Assembly: GCA_022009995.1 (NCBI GenBank)
Contig: CP091734.1
Coordinates: forward strand, 682,001-746,000
DNA length: 64,000 nt
Origin: Clostridiales bacterium
GTDB lineage: Bacteria > Bacillota > Clostridia > Christensenellales > CAG-917
Direction of reading: 5' to 3'
Of the stretch, positions 9,427-18,018 are shown piece after piece (position 1 is the first letter of the stretch; every line of letters begins with the position of its first letter). The translations under genes were made by a program, and so were the position numbers. The notes below the pieces were generated by a model that was given only the letters and a program-made list of their open reading frames with translations, was not told the origin of the DNA and did not search any database.

Positions 9427-9955
9427 AAACCCTTTGAGCAATTCTCGGCAATGCCGAAAAGAAATTGCAGTTCATAATTGTCGAGTGCAACTTCCTGTCG
9501 TGAGCAAAATAGTTCCTGTCGGCGTATTCATAGCCTTGCCTTGTCAGCCGTTTCAATTCGTAATGATCGCTGCCGTCGTGGTGATAACCTTCGATAATCA
9601 GATGCCCGTTTCGGTCTATCACCTTTATATTGTCAAGGTGTTGAATCATAGATTGAAAATCTCGGTAGCAAGTGATGAATGTTCCGCCGTCGAAATTGCC
9701 GTTCCATCTTCCGCAAGTTCCCGTCATAAGGTAATAACGTGTTTTGAAACTGTTTTCGAGAGCGTCTTTCAAATCTCTCCACGTTTCTTGGTTTTGAAAG
9801 TCAATTTCTTTGTAGACTGTTTCGTCGGGAATATTTTCTTTGCAAGCCCAACCGTTTTCGTCTGCGTAGACTTCAAAGAGAAAATCTCTTGTTTCGTCGA
9901 ACTTTTTGTAATTTTCGGTATCGTCGTAAAGCACTATTTCTTTTGTCTTTTTCAT
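9416..9955 (-). CDS. Hypothetical protein
   Basis: A 179 aa protein starting at ATG behind AAGGAG. It is hydrophilic with many charged and aromatic residues and a central YYLMTGTCGRWNGNFDGG loop. No membrane segment or catalytic motif is recognised. Its stop overlaps the start of the next small gene, as in the rest of this operon. Confidence 0.75.
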   Translation of the reverse strand: MKKTKEIVLYDDTENYKKFDETRDFLFEVYADENGWACKENIPDETVYKEIDFQNQETWRDLKDALENSFKTRYYLMTGTCGRWNGNFDGGTFITCYRDFQSMIQHLDNIKVIDRNGHLIIEGYHHDGSDHYELKRLTRQGYEYADRNYFAHDRKLHSTIMNCNFFSALPRIAQRVYGL

Positions 9956-9966
9956 TTGAGTTCTCC

Positions 9967-10143
9967 TTAAAAAAGTTTTGAGATAACTATCTTCTTATAC
10001 TGCAAGCCGTTATCCCGTCTGAATTTGCTTACAGCCTGTTTTAATGTATAAAACATATAAGATTGCGATACGTGCGTTTCTTCGTCGTAGTAGTCAAATA
10101 CGAGCGTTCCAAAGTGGTTGTAATGGTAGAATATATATCTCAT
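9967..10143 (-). CDS. Small hypothetical protein (58 aa)
   Basis: A coding frame of 58 aa beginning MRYIFYHYNHFGTLVFDYYD and ending KIVISKLF. The ATG at 10143 overlaps the TGA of the upstream gene (ATGA), strongly suggesting coupled translation. Aromatic-rich and not recognised. Confidence 0.65.
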   Translation of the reverse strand: MRYIFYHYNHFGTLVFDYYDEETHVSQSYMFYTLKQAVSKFRRDNGLQYKKIVISKLF

Positions 10144-10325
10144 TCTTCAACTCTCCTGTAAACGTCATCTGCATAAAACTGACATACAAACCAATTAAAA
10201 AGGGCGTGACATTTCACACCCTTATAATCGACTATGTAATCATTGTTTCCGACTTCTTCCAAGACGGTTATTTCCGCCATTTCGCCGTTAAGCGAGTGAA
10301 TGTGTGCCATTGCTTTATAACTCAT
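10140..10325 (-). CDS. Small hypothetical protein (61 aa)
   Basis: It starts at the ATG at 10325 with GGAGG ten bases upstream, inside the end of the preceding gene. The product is MSYKAMAHIHSLNGEMAEIT... and ends YRRVEE. Overlaps at both ends mark it as a member of the polycistron. Function unknown. Confidence 0.65.
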   Translation of the reverse strand: MSYKAMAHIHSLNGEMAEITVLEEVGNNDYIVDYKGVKCHALFNWFVCQFYADDVYRRVEE

Positions 10326-10631
10326 TTGAGTCTACCTCCAAAATACGTAATTCAAGAAATTCGTGCAGATACCAGTCAAGTTTGCAAGAGAGATTCCACC
10401 AAAGTTCGTGTTCTTCGCCGTCGGTAAAGGTTTCGTTGCAATCCAATTCATAGTTGTGTTGCAATTTGTCGTTTTCAAAAGCGTTTCCAGCCCAACTCAT
10501 ATCGGTGTTTTTTTCGTTTTCGATAATCTCATTAAAGCGTTCAACGGCTTTTCATAAGAAGAAAACGCTTGCGTATCTACGCCATCGCAATCATCTGTGC
10601 AATATTGAAATAAAACAAGATAAATTTTCAT
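10315..10631 (-). CDS. Hypothetical acidic protein (one frameshift)
   Basis: A reconstructed protein of about 105 aa. MKIYLVLFQYCTDDCDGVDT starts at 10631; one A is missing from a homopolymer near 10551 (YEKAVERFNEII), and the frame then runs through NTDMSWAGNAFEN to DSNEL at 10315. The start overlaps the upstream stop in the form ATGA. Not recognised. Confidence 0.65.
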
Positions 10632-10951
10632 ATCAGTACCACTCCGAATTTTAGTGCGTGGGTAAGTTCGTTGTACATTTCCTGTATAGCGTCGGCGTCG
10701 TTTAACAGTACCCTTATAGAACCGGGAACGCCGTTCTTCCCTCGGTGTTCAATCCACATTTCAGCGTGTTCGTCCGCATCGAAATTATCTGCTATATTCT
10801 GAATTTGGGACAGAATATCTATGTTTTTATCAAGATATTCGACAATGTTTTCTCCTGCGGGCGACCAGTTTTCAATTTCGATTTCATTATCCGAAACGTT
10901 CACATTCCAACCGCAACGCTTAAATACAGGCAAGTATTTTTTGTATTTCAT
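10628..10951 (-). CDS. Hypothetical protein
   Basis: 107 aa from the ATG at 10951 (MKYKKYLPVFKRCGWNVNV), chosen because GAGGTG lies eight bases upstream; an open extension further upstream lacks a ribosome binding site. Acidic, with no recognised motif. It is coupled to its downstream neighbour by an ATGA overlap. Confidence 0.7.
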   Translation of the reverse strand: MKYKKYLPVFKRCGWNVNVSDNEIEIENWSPAGENIVEYLDKNIDILSQIQNIADNFDADEHAEMWIEHRGKNGVPGSIRVLLNDADAIQEMYNELTHALKFGVVLI

Positions 10952-10961
10952 TGTTTTCACC

Positions 10962-11375
10962 TCACGCAACTCTTTTAATTCCACCGCCGAACGAGCGGAT
11001 ACCGATTGTGCCGAATTCAGAGCAAAAGTCATCAGATTTATTCCAAACGTAAGCGTAGGCGTAAAACATATTGCCTTGCGGATAAAGCATTTCATCCCAT
11101 TCCTCTTCATAATCGGGTATGTAAAGAAAGTCGTAACATTCGCCGAATTCCAAGTATTCGTGAGTTACCGCATATACAAGGACGTTGTGTTTTTCTTCAA
11201 ATTCCTTAATTTTTGCCATAAGTTCCGGTTCTTGATATGCCCAGAAACCGCCAAAGTTTTCATAGAAACAAACGTTGTTTTTGTCTTTGAATCCTTTGAT
11301 ATAAGGCTTGTAAATGTCTAATTTGTTCATAAGTTCGATTGCTTTTTGTTTTTTAATTGCGTTTGTAATGTTCAT
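10962..11375 (-). CDS. Hypothetical protein
   Basis: 137 aa from the ATG at 11375 (MNITNAIKKQKAIELMNKL), preceded by AAGGAG. The protein is rich in aromatic and acidic residues (FYENFGGFWAYQEPELM, DYEEEWDEMLYPQG). This DNA-mimic-like acidity is common in antirestriction-type proteins of mobile elements, but no family is recognised. Confidence 0.7.
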   Translation of the reverse strand: MNITNAIKKQKAIELMNKLDIYKPYIKGFKDKNNVCFYENFGGFWAYQEPELMAKIKEFEEKHNVLVYAVTHEYLEFGECYDFLYIPDYEEEWDEMLYPQGNMFYAYAYVWNKSDDFCSEFGTIGIRSFGGGIKRVA

Positions 11376-11397
11376 AATTTTTATCTCCTTGGTAAAT

Positions 11398-11742
11398 TTA
11401 TAAATTTTCGTTTTTTTGTTTTGCTTCTTCCGCCTCATATTCCTTTTCGGCTTCCGAGTAAGCGTCGGTGTATAGATAATCTAAACCGAGCGCGTTATTT
11501 AATGCGATTTCCAATATTTTGCATACTCGCAATAAATGTTGTACTTGTCTATCTTTTTCATTTAATTCTTCAATATATTTACAAATAAAATCATCGTAAA
11601 TTTTATTTGCAGTTCCTTGGCAAATGCCGCACGTTGTATATTCTCCGATTAAATCGTGACAATCGCCGTCAAAATCCCCGCCCATTTCACAGGCGTTGCA
11701 AGCGTATTTTGCAATTTCGTTTATTAGTTCTTTTTTATCCAT
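11398..11742 (-). CDS. Hypothetical cysteine-containing protein
   Basis: 114 aa, MDKKELINEIAKYACNACEMG..., with cysteines in CNAC, DCHD and CGICQG that could bind a metal. The C-terminal half is helical and very acidic. It lies between two other small operon genes. Not recognised. Confidence 0.65.
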   Translation of the reverse strand: MDKKELINEIAKYACNACEMGGDFDGDCHDLIGEYTTCGICQGTANKIYDDFICKYIEELNEKDRQVQHLLRVCKILEIALNNALGLDYLYTDAYSEAEKEYEAEEAKQKNENL

Positions 11743-11758
11743 AGTAAAAATATCTCCT

Positions 11759-12307
11759 TTATAAAATTTCTATAAGTCCGTCGCTGTATTCTTCTATGCC
11801 GTCATATTTGAAACTTTCGCCGTAGCGTTCGTAGTCGATATAATCTTCAAGTTCAGACGGAATATTGTAACCGCAGCAGTTAAGCATTTCACGTCCGTAA
11901 TCTTCCCACGAATAACCGCTCCAAAGATTGATACAATCGTCCCAACGGTCGCCGTGAGAGTTGACTTTTTCTTCAAAATCGTCAAAATTGCGGACTTCGA
12001 GGAACGCACAAAAGACTTTGTATTTGTAATCGTCGTCCAGAACGCCCGATTCTTTCAGAGTATTAAACAGCGTTTCGGGATTGACGTAATCCCAGTTTAC
12101 CGAGCGATCTTCAATACCTTCGACGTCTTGAATAAACAGTTCTTCGTCAATGCCGTCAAGTTCAAAGCCTTCTTTTTTAAGTTCTTCGACGATTTCGTCC
12201 CAGTCGGAATAATCCGAAAGGTCAAGCCATTTCGAGCCTAACGCTCTTTCGTTGCATTCGTTATACGAACCCCAAGAGCCTATTACGATATTGATGTTAC
12301 CATTCAT
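11759..12307 (-). CDS. ardA: Antirestriction protein ArdA
   Basis: 182 aa from the ATG at 12307, with GGAGG upstream. The N-terminal part fits ArdA (NIVIGSWGSYNECNERALGSKWLDL...WDEIVEELKKEGF...DEELFIQD). The protein is strongly acidic throughout, as expected for a family that mimics B-form DNA and blocks type I restriction enzymes during conjugative entry. Its island also carries type I restriction genes, so ArdA could protect the element from other hosts or temper its own enzyme. The last third is more divergent than the first. Confidence 0.85.
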   Translation of the reverse strand: MNGNINIVIGSWGSYNECNERALGSKWLDLSDYSDWDEIVEELKKEGFELDGIDEELFIQDVEGIEDRSVNWDYVNPETLFNTLKESGVLDDDYKYKVFCAFLEVRNFDDFEEKVNSHGDRWDDCINLWSGYSWEDYGREMLNCCGYNIPSELEDYIDYERYGESFKYDGIEEYSDGLIEIL

Positions 12308-12398
12308 TTTGGTTGCCTCCTTCGATAGCGATTTTTTCTTCAATCATATCTTGCACTTCGTCAAGCAGTTCTTCTAAGTCGATAATAGGTGTATTCAT
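12297..12398 (-). CDS. Very small ORF between ardA and its upstream neighbour (33 aa)
   Basis: MNTPIIDLEELLDEVQDMIE... ends NEW*. The ATG overlaps the preceding stop as TAATG, and the end overlaps the ardA start by 11 bases, so it fits the coupling pattern. A short acidic helix; function unknown. Confidence 0.45.
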   Translation of the reverse strand: MNTPIIDLEELLDEVQDMIEEKIAIEGGNQNEW

Positions 12399-12646
12399 TA
12401 TTTGCAAGCCTCCGTTTCGTCGATATAAATTTTTTCATAGGTGTTACCGTATTCGATGTAATGACCGCGTTCGTCTTCAAACACTTGATAATCCAGAACG
12501 CTTATGCGTCCTTGTTTCGTAACGGCAAAAGTGATAAGTTTCTTGTCGGGGCAGTACATAACGGTGTCAAATCTTACAAGACATTCACCGTCGTTGTAAT
12601 CGAACCCATCTGTGTCGATAAATGCAATTTCGTTAAGGTTAATCAT
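12398..12646 (-). CDS. Small hypothetical protein (82 aa)
   Basis: It starts at the ATG at 12646 (MINLNEIAFIDTDGFDYNDG) with GGAGG seven bases upstream. Acidic, with a C-terminal YIEYGNTYEKIYIDE stretch. Not recognised. Followed by a one-base overlap with the next small frame. Confidence 0.65.
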   Translation of the reverse strand: MINLNEIAFIDTDGFDYNDGECLVRFDTVMYCPDKKLITFAVTKQGRISVLDYQVFEDERGHYIEYGNTYEKIYIDETEACK

Positions 12647-12659
12647 TTTCAAATCCTCC

Positions 12660-12932
12660 TTATACCGTTTTGTACCATACCGAGTATTCAACCTCGATAT
12701 CTCTGCCTTCGTATTCGTAATACATAGTTACGTAACCTTTGAATTCGTTTTCTTTTCCGATTATCGGGTGGCAATGCTGTTTAACGTCATCGAAAGCTCG
12801 CGTATAAGGCTTGCCTGTTTTTGAAACGCACCTGCATAGCAACGTTCCTTCTTCGTTAAGAAATCCGAGACCGGAAATCTTGTCGTCAGAGTTGCCTCTG
12901 ACTTTCTTGATTGAGTAAACAACTTTTTTCAT
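12660..12932 (-). CDS. Small hypothetical protein, first gene of the island operon
   Basis: 90 aa from the ATG at 12932 (MKKVVYSIKKVRGNSDD), behind GGAGG. Its first 32 codons and upstream region are duplicated at 18049-18144, on the far side of the redox-gene block. No functional motif is recognised (contains CRC and a YEYEGRDIEVEY stretch). Confidence 0.7.
   Translation of the reverse strand: MKKVVYSIKKVRGNSDDKISGLGFLNEEGTLLCRCVSKTGKPYTRAFDDVKQHCHPIIGKENEFKGYVTMYYEYEGRDIEVEYSVWYKTV
12837..12932. repeat. 96 bp direct repeat, left copy
   Basis: Matches 18049-18144 at 93 of 96 positions in the same orientation, covering the 5' end of the first operon gene. The two copies bracket the redox-gene block. 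Confidence 0.9.
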
Positions 12933-12960
12933 TTTTGGATTACCTCCATTTTTTATTTTT

Positions 12961-13195
12961 GCCTTCTGGCAGGGGCAAAGGAGCATAAGTCGAAACTCAT
13001 TCGATTTGTAAATTTTGTTGCAATGGAGAAAATCAACAGCCAAAGGATTTGAGCGAAAAATACTATCGTAAAATAAAAAAAGCCAAACTCTTTATCGAGC
13101 TTGACTTCATTATTCAATATGGAAGTTTTAAGTAGTATTTTTCCGTGCAGTTGATTTTCTCGCTGACTTATGCTACAACAGCCACGACAGAAGGC
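12961..13195. repeat. Nested inverted repeats upstream of the island operon
   Basis: Four paired blocks: 12961-12968 with 13188-13195 (GCCTTCTG), 12982-12991 with 13165-13174 (AGCATAAGTC), 13026-13037 with 13150-13161 (GAGAAAATCAAC) and 13056-13064 with 13134-13142 (AAAAATACT). An imperfect hairpin (about 13080-13110) lies in the centre. It could be a transfer origin, a non-autonomous element, or the operator region of the operon. The following 200 bases up to the thioredoxin gene hold no gene; a small palindrome GTGAT-AAC-ATCAC sits at 13332-13344. Confidence 0.7.
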
Positions 13196-13404
13196 AATAA
13201 AATATGGTTTGAATCACCCTATTTTAGACTTTATAGACCTTGAACGCTAAGCGGAGAATATGGTGCGCCTTCTGCCCGATGGGAACGATGACACAAGCAA
13301 TCTGTAAATTAAGGAACAGAAAAAATAATAAGTGATAACATCACAGAACTCTGATTTCAAATCGGTTAAAATAAAGACACAATAAAACAAAGGAGGACAC
13401 GAAG

Positions 13405-13710
13405 TTGTCTGTCATTAAAATTAATAAAGAAAATTTCGCAAGCGAAGTTTTGAATTCCAATAAACCTGTTCTTCTCGATTTCTATGCCGATTGGTGCGGT
13501 CCCTGCCGTATGGTAGGTCCGATCGTATCGGAAATCGCAAATGAGCGAAGCGATGTTAAGGTCGGTAAAATCAATGTGGACGAACAGCCGGAGCTTGCGG
13601 CACAGTTTCAGGTAATGAGTATCCCGATGCTTGCTGTGATCAAAAACGGGAAACTCAAAAATCAGGTTGTTGGCTACAGATCGAAAGAGCAAATTGAAGC
13701 AATGCTGTAA
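13405..13710 (+). CDS. trxA: Thioredoxin
   Basis: A 101 aa single-domain thioredoxin with active site WCGPC (Cys31, Cys34), the cis-proline loop SIPML and the usual fold length. It starts at TTG behind AAAGGAGG. It reduces protein disulfides. As the first gene of the redox block (rhodanese, CoA-disulfide reductase-rhodanese downstream) it probably supports persulfide or disulfide turnover. Confidence 0.95.
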   Translation: MSVIKINKENFASEVLNSNKPVLLDFYADWCGPCRMVGPIVSEIANERSDVKVGKINVDEQPELAAQFQVMSIPMLAVIKNGKLKNQVVGYRSKEQIEAML

Positions 13711-13720
13711 GGAGAAAAAG

Positions 13721-14044
13721 ATGGGACTGTTTAATTTCTTCCGCAACACCGCCGACATCAACACTGGTATTGCAGAATACAAAACAAACGACGGCGCTGT
13801 ATTGCTTGATGTTAGGACGGCAGAGGAATACCGTGACGGGCACATTGACGGAAGCGTCAACATACCTCTTGATAGAATTTCTTCCGTTGAGAATACCGTC
13901 AAGGACAAAAGCACACCGCTTTATGTGCATTGTTTAAGCGGTGGTAGAAGCAGACAAGCTGTATCCTATTTGAAGCAAATTGGTTACACAAATGCAAAAA
14001 ATATCGGTGGCATCAGCAGCTACCGTGGAAAGGTGGTAAAATAA
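13721..14044 (+). CDS. Single-domain rhodanese
   Basis: 107 aa from the ATG at 13721, chosen for its GGAG nine bases upstream. It has the rhodanese elements LLDVRTAEEYRDGHIDGSVNIPL and active-site Cys71 in CLSGGRSR. It transfers sulfane sulfur through a cysteine persulfide. Ten bases separate it from trxA, and its stop directly abuts the next start, so the genes form an operon. Confidence 0.9.
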   Translation: MGLFNFFRNTADINTGIAEYKTNDGAVLLDVRTAEEYRDGHIDGSVNIPLDRISSVENTVKDKSTPLYVHCLSGGRSRQAVSYLKQIGYTNAKNIGGISSYRGKVVK

Positions 14045-15735
14045 ATGAAGGTTGTAATTATAGGCGGTGTTGCAGGTGGCGCTACTGCGGCGGCGAGAAT
14101 ACGTAGGCTTGACGAACAAGCGGAAATCGTTGTTTTTGAGCGTTCAGGATTTATCTCATACGCCAACTGTGGTCTGCCGTACTACATCGGCGGCACCATT
14201 GAAGATGAAAATAATCTAACCTTGCAGACGCCTGAAAGCTTTTGGAGGCGTTTTAGAGTTAAGATGAATGTTCATCATGAAGTCACGGCAATTCATCCTG
14301 ACAGCAAACCGTTACCGTAAAAAATCTTGAAAACGGTAAAATCCTTACCGAGAGTTATGACAAGCTCGTGCTCTCGCCCGGTGCTAAGCCGATAAAACCG
14401 GGGTTTGACGGTATTGATAGTGATAAGATATTTACCCTGCGCACTGTTGAGGATACGCTTAGGCTCAAGAAATATACAGATGAGCATCAACCGAAGTCTG
14501 CCGTGGTCGTCGGCGGTGGCTTTATCGGAATAGAGGTTGCGGAAAATCTGCATGATCTTGGAATAGATGTAACGCTCGTGGAAGCGGCGGATCAGCTTAT
14601 GGCTCCATTTGACAGGGATATGGCATCGTTTATTCATGCTGAAATCCGCAAAAACGGTATCCATCTAATGCTTGATACTATGGTTGAAGGTTTTGCCGAT
14701 ACCGATTGCGGTATTGATGTGAAACTCAAAAATGCCCCGACACTTCATACCGATATGGTTGTAATGGCAATCGGCGTCGCTCCCGAAACCACACTTGCAA
14801 AAGATGCCGGCATAGAACTTGGCATTAAAGGCAGTATTGTGGTCAATGACAAAATGGAAACATCTATACCTGACATTTATGCGGTTGGAGATGCGGTTCA
14901 GATCAAAAATTTTGTAACGGATAAGGATACACTCATCTCTCTTGCCGGACCTGCAAACAAGCAGGGTAGAATTGCCGCCGATAACATCTGCGTCGGTGAC
15001 AGCCATTATACCGGCGGACAGGGCTCATCGGTCATCAAAATATTTGACATGACTGCTGCCGCTACGGGTATTAACGAAAAAACCGCAAACTCCCTTGGTA
15101 TTGCTACAGACAAAGTCATTCTTTCGCCGATGAGTCATGCAGGATATTATCCCGGCGGTAAGATTATGACCTTAAAGGTGTTGTTCGAGAAAGACACATA
15201 TCGTCTGCTCGGGGCTCAAATTGTAGGCTTTGACGGTGTCGATAAGAGGATAGATGTGCTTGCAACCGCTATCCGTGCCGGAATGAAAGCATATGAACTT
15301 ACAGAACTTGACCTTGCTTATGCTCCGCCGTATTCCTCCGCAAAGGATCCTGTGAATATGGCAGGCTATATCATTGAAAACATAAAAAACGGCATTGTAA
15401 AGCAATGGTATTATGAGGAAGATGAAACACTTCCCCGTGACGGCAGCATAACACTTCTTGACACACGTACACCAATGGAGTACAGTATGGGTCATGTGAA
15501 GGGATTTATCAATATTCCCGTTGATGAACTGCGTGAACGTATAGGTGAGCTGGATAGGAGCAAGCCTGTGTATGTTATCTGCCAAAGCGGATTGAGAAGC
15601 TATATCGCAAGCAGAATTCTAATGGGCAACGGCTTTGATGCCTATAACTTTGCAGGCGGTTTCCGATTCTATGATGCAGTCCGTAATGATAAAGCGTTAA
15701 ATAAAAAATCCACTCTCTGCGGAATGGATGATTAA
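14045..15735 (+). CDS. CoA-disulfide / persulfide reductase with C-terminal rhodanese domain (one frameshift)
   Basis: A reconstructed protein of about 563 aa. N-terminal FAD dinucleotide fold (IIGGVAGGATAAARIRR), single catalytic Cys42 in YANCGLPYY, NAD(P)H fold VVVGGGFIGIEVAENL, FAD-binding IYAVGDA, dimerisation domain, then a rhodanese (LLDTRTPMEYSMGHVKG, active CQSGLRS) over the last 100 residues. This architecture is known from CoA-disulfide reductase-rhodanese fusions that reduce persulfides and polysulfides with NAD(P)H. One A is missing near 14308 (SKTVTVKNLENGK), splitting the frame. The protein probably works with the upstream rhodanese. Confidence 0.93.
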
Positions 15736-15798
15736 AAGGACAGAAAAGAAAAAAGCGTTGAGAATTCCTTTTTTTGAGAAACTCAACGCTTTGTTTTA

Positions 15799-16456
15799 TC
15801 AAACTATAATCTCTTCAAGTCCGTCTTTGTCTATAATCTCAATCGTTCCGCGGGAGAGTGATATAAACCCTTCGTTCACAAAATACTTTAGCATTCGTGT
15901 TACCACTTCACGGGGATTGCCTAAGTGATTGCCGATTGTTTCGTGGGTGATTTTAAGAATGTTAGTGCCTTCGATGCTTGCCTCATTCAAAAAGGAACTC
16001 TGCAAGTCTTTTATCAAAGCTTTTCCACATCACCTGGTCTATAAGCCACATTACATCTGAAAATCGGCTTGCCATAACTTCGTTTGTGTAATTGGCAAGC
16101 GGTGCAGAAACATTCATAATACTTTTGTAAACTTCTGATGGGATGACTAAAACCTCTGTTTCCTTTTCAGCAGTAATGGTAATATCAAACTGAATACTGT
16201 TCATAATACAAGACGCAGAGAAAAGGCAAATATCTCGCTCAAAAAGGCGGTACATCGTAATCTCTCTGCCATCATCAGATATAGTAAAAGCACGAATTTG
16301 ACCGGAGAGCACAAGGAGCAGTCCCGTACAATTCTGCGAACCATTATGCAAGAGTTCACCCTTGCCGAATTTACGAATAAAAGATGAGCTTGTAAGCGCA
16401 TCTTGCTGTGATTTCGTCAGTTTATCAAATACAGGCAAGTATGTCAAGTAATTCAT
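15799..16456 (-). CDS. Crp/Fnr-family transcription regulator (one frameshift)
   Basis: A reconstructed protein of about 219 aa. A cyclic-nucleotide-binding-like beta roll (about residues 15-110, GELLHNGSQNCTGLLLVLSGQIRAF, REITMYRLFERDICLFSASC), a long helix and a C-terminal winged helix (ILKITHETIGNHLGNPREVVTRMLKYF). An extra T near 16007 breaks the frame at LAEFL(L)NEAS. Cysteines CLFSASC could bind a cofactor or sense redox, but there is no classic FNR cysteine set. It is transcribed divergently from the rubrerythrin genes across a perfect palindrome that probably is its operator. Confidence 0.9.
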
Positions 16457-16484
16457 AAGCAGCGCCTCCTTTTTTCCATATTTT

Positions 16485-16549
16485 ATTATAACATAATTTC
16501 GGGTATATGTCAATGTTCCATTGACATATGCCATAAACAGTGCTATACT
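16485..16549. promoter_or_regulatory. Back-to-back promoters sharing an 11 bp-armed palindrome
   Basis: The palindrome 16505-16529 (ATATGTCAATG, spacer TTC, CATTGACATAT) contains TTGACA in both arms. Rightward: -35 at 16521-16526, -10 TATACT at 16544-16549, 17 bp apart. Leftward: -35 at 16508-16513, -10 TATAAT at 16485-16490, also 17 bp apart. A protein bound to the palindrome would cover both -35 boxes; the divergent Crp/Fnr regulator is the obvious candidate. Confidence 0.85.
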
Positions 16550-16566
16550 ATATGAGAAGGTAATAA

Positions 16567-16690
16567 ATGCCAAGACCGACGAAGTGTCGCCGAGTGTGTT
16601 ATTTCCCTGAAGTTCTTGATTTTTTCCACCGGGAGCAGTGAGCGGAGAACCAATTTTTTTGACAATTAAGGCTTTGCAAAAAAGACTGTC
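16567..16690 (+). pseudogene. Truncated DUF134-family protein remnant
   Basis: MPRPTKCRRVCYFPEVLDFF is the characteristic start of DUF134 proteins. With one T added to a homopolymer near 16622 it continues FPPGAVSGEPIFLTI, after which similarity stops where the family's HTH should begin. The remainder up to the rubrerythrin start (about 200 bases) is open in places but not recognisable. Probably decayed or recombined. Confidence 0.5.
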
Positions 16691-16893
16691 TTCGCCTTTA
16701 TGTTTGCCCCTACCGGCGCTACAGATACAGAAGACCTTTGCCGGGAAGCAGGCTTTATGCTTCCGCAAAGCGCCAAAACAAAAGAATTTTAGAGCAGATA
16801 AAATCCTATCACGATATTCCGGCGGAAGTGGTGGAAGCATTGCTTCATAAAATAAATTTCAACGAAAATATAGAAAAGAAAGAGGTAACGAAA

Positions 16894-17550
16894 ATGGCAA
16901 AATGGAAATGCACCGTATGTGGTTATATTCACGATGGAGATACTCCTCCCGAAATCTGTCCTGTCTGTAAACAGCCGAAAGAAAAGTTCGTAAAGCTTGA
17001 GGAAGAATCCAAGAATCCCTATGCCGGAACCAAGACCGAAAAGAACCTTTGGGAAGCATTTGCAGGCGAATCTCAGGCAAGAAACAAGTATACATACTTT
17101 GCTTCTGTTGCAAAGAAAGCAGGATTTGAACAGATTGCCGCACTTTTTCCTGCAAACGGCTGAAAAATGAAAAAGGAACACGCAAAGCTGTGGTTCAAGG
17201 CTCTCGGCGAGTTGGGTGACACTGCTGATAACCTTCTCCATGCAGCGGAAGGTGAAAATGCCGAGTGGACTGATATGTATGACCGTATGGCAAGAGAAGC
17301 GGACGAAGAAGGCTTCCACGACTTAGCCGAACAGTTCCGTGGCGTTGCTGCTATCGAGAAAGCACATGAGGAAAGATACCGTGCACTTCTTAAAAATGTT
17401 GAAACCAAAGCAGTATTTGAAAAGTCCGGCGTAACGGTTTGGGAATGCCGTAATTGCGGACATATCGTTGTTGGTACGACGGCTCCCGAAATCTGCCCTG
17501 TATGTAAGCATCCGCAGGCCTATTTTGAAGTTCGTAAAGAAAATTATTAA
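16894..17550 (+). CDS. rbr: Rubrerythrin with rubredoxin-like domains at both ends (homopolymer frameshifts)
   Basis: About 217 aa reconstructed. N-terminal rubredoxin-like knuckles CTVCGY and CPVCKQP (residues about 6-25), a ferritin-like di-iron domain (AFAGESQARNKYTYFA, NEKEHAKLWFK, EKAHEERY) and a second rubredoxin-like domain CRNCGH / CPVCKHP at the C-terminus. It detoxifies hydrogen peroxide in anaerobes. The centre (17148-17180) has extra bases in T and A runs that break LFLQTAENEKEHAK. It lies behind a strong promoter, about 350 bases downstream, and is followed by desulfoferrodoxin. Confidence 0.92.
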
Positions 17551-17564
17551 AGAGAGGAAGAAAA

Positions 17565-17945
17565 ATGAGAGAAAAGTTTTATATTTGCCGCCATTGCGGT
17601 AATTTGATCGGTCTTATTAACGATGCAGGCGTCCCTATGATGTGCTGCGGACAAAAGATGGAGGCGCTGGTTCCCAACACCACCGAAGCGGCGGGAGAAA
17701 AGCACTTGCCTTTTGTGAATTTGGAAGACGGTTCTGTTTATGTAAGGATCGGCGAAATAACCCATCCCATGACCGAGGAACACTACATTCAATGGGTTTA
17801 TGTTGAAACTGAGAATGGCGGTCAGCGTAGAGCCTTTAAACCTGGCGATACACCGGAAGCTACATTTTGCATCGGCGAAGATAAACCTGTTGCAGTTTAT
17901 GCTTACTGCAACCTCCACGGACTTTGGAAAACTGAAATCAAGTAA
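17565..17945 (+). CDS. dfx: Desulfoferrodoxin (2Fe superoxide reductase)
   Basis: 126 aa. The N-terminal desulforedoxin domain has cysteines CRHC and CCG (residues 8-28). The C-terminal neelaredoxin domain has the histidine ligands in HLPF, ITHP and EEHYIQW and the Cys/His pair CNLHGLW that bind the reactive iron. It reduces superoxide to peroxide, which the rubrerythrin 14 bases upstream can remove, so the pair forms a complete detoxification route. Start behind AGAGAGG. Confidence 0.95.
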   Translation: MREKFYICRHCGNLIGLINDAGVPMMCCGQKMEALVPNTTEAAGEKHLPFVNLEDGSVYVRIGEITHPMTEEHYIQWVYVETENGGQRRAFKPGDTPEATFCIGEDKPVAVYAYCNLHGLWKTEIK

Positions 17946-17950
17946 AAGTA

Positions 17951-17984
17951 AAATCGCCTGCCAAAACATCTTGGCAGGCGATTT
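17951..17984 (+). terminator. Terminator-like hairpin behind desulfoferrodoxin
   Basis: A perfect 14 bp stem (AAATCGCCTGCCAA, loop AACATC). The T-run is weak (GTCATATCTTTTC), so termination may be partial. Confidence 0.7.
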
Positions 17985-18018
17985 GTCATATCTTTTCAAT
18001 TATAAATAAGTTCAGCGT

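Noticed and set aside
16640..16893. A further gene between the DUF134 remnant and rubrerythrin
   Set aside because: Short open stretches exist in all three frames, but none has a start with ribosome binding site or a recognisable domain.
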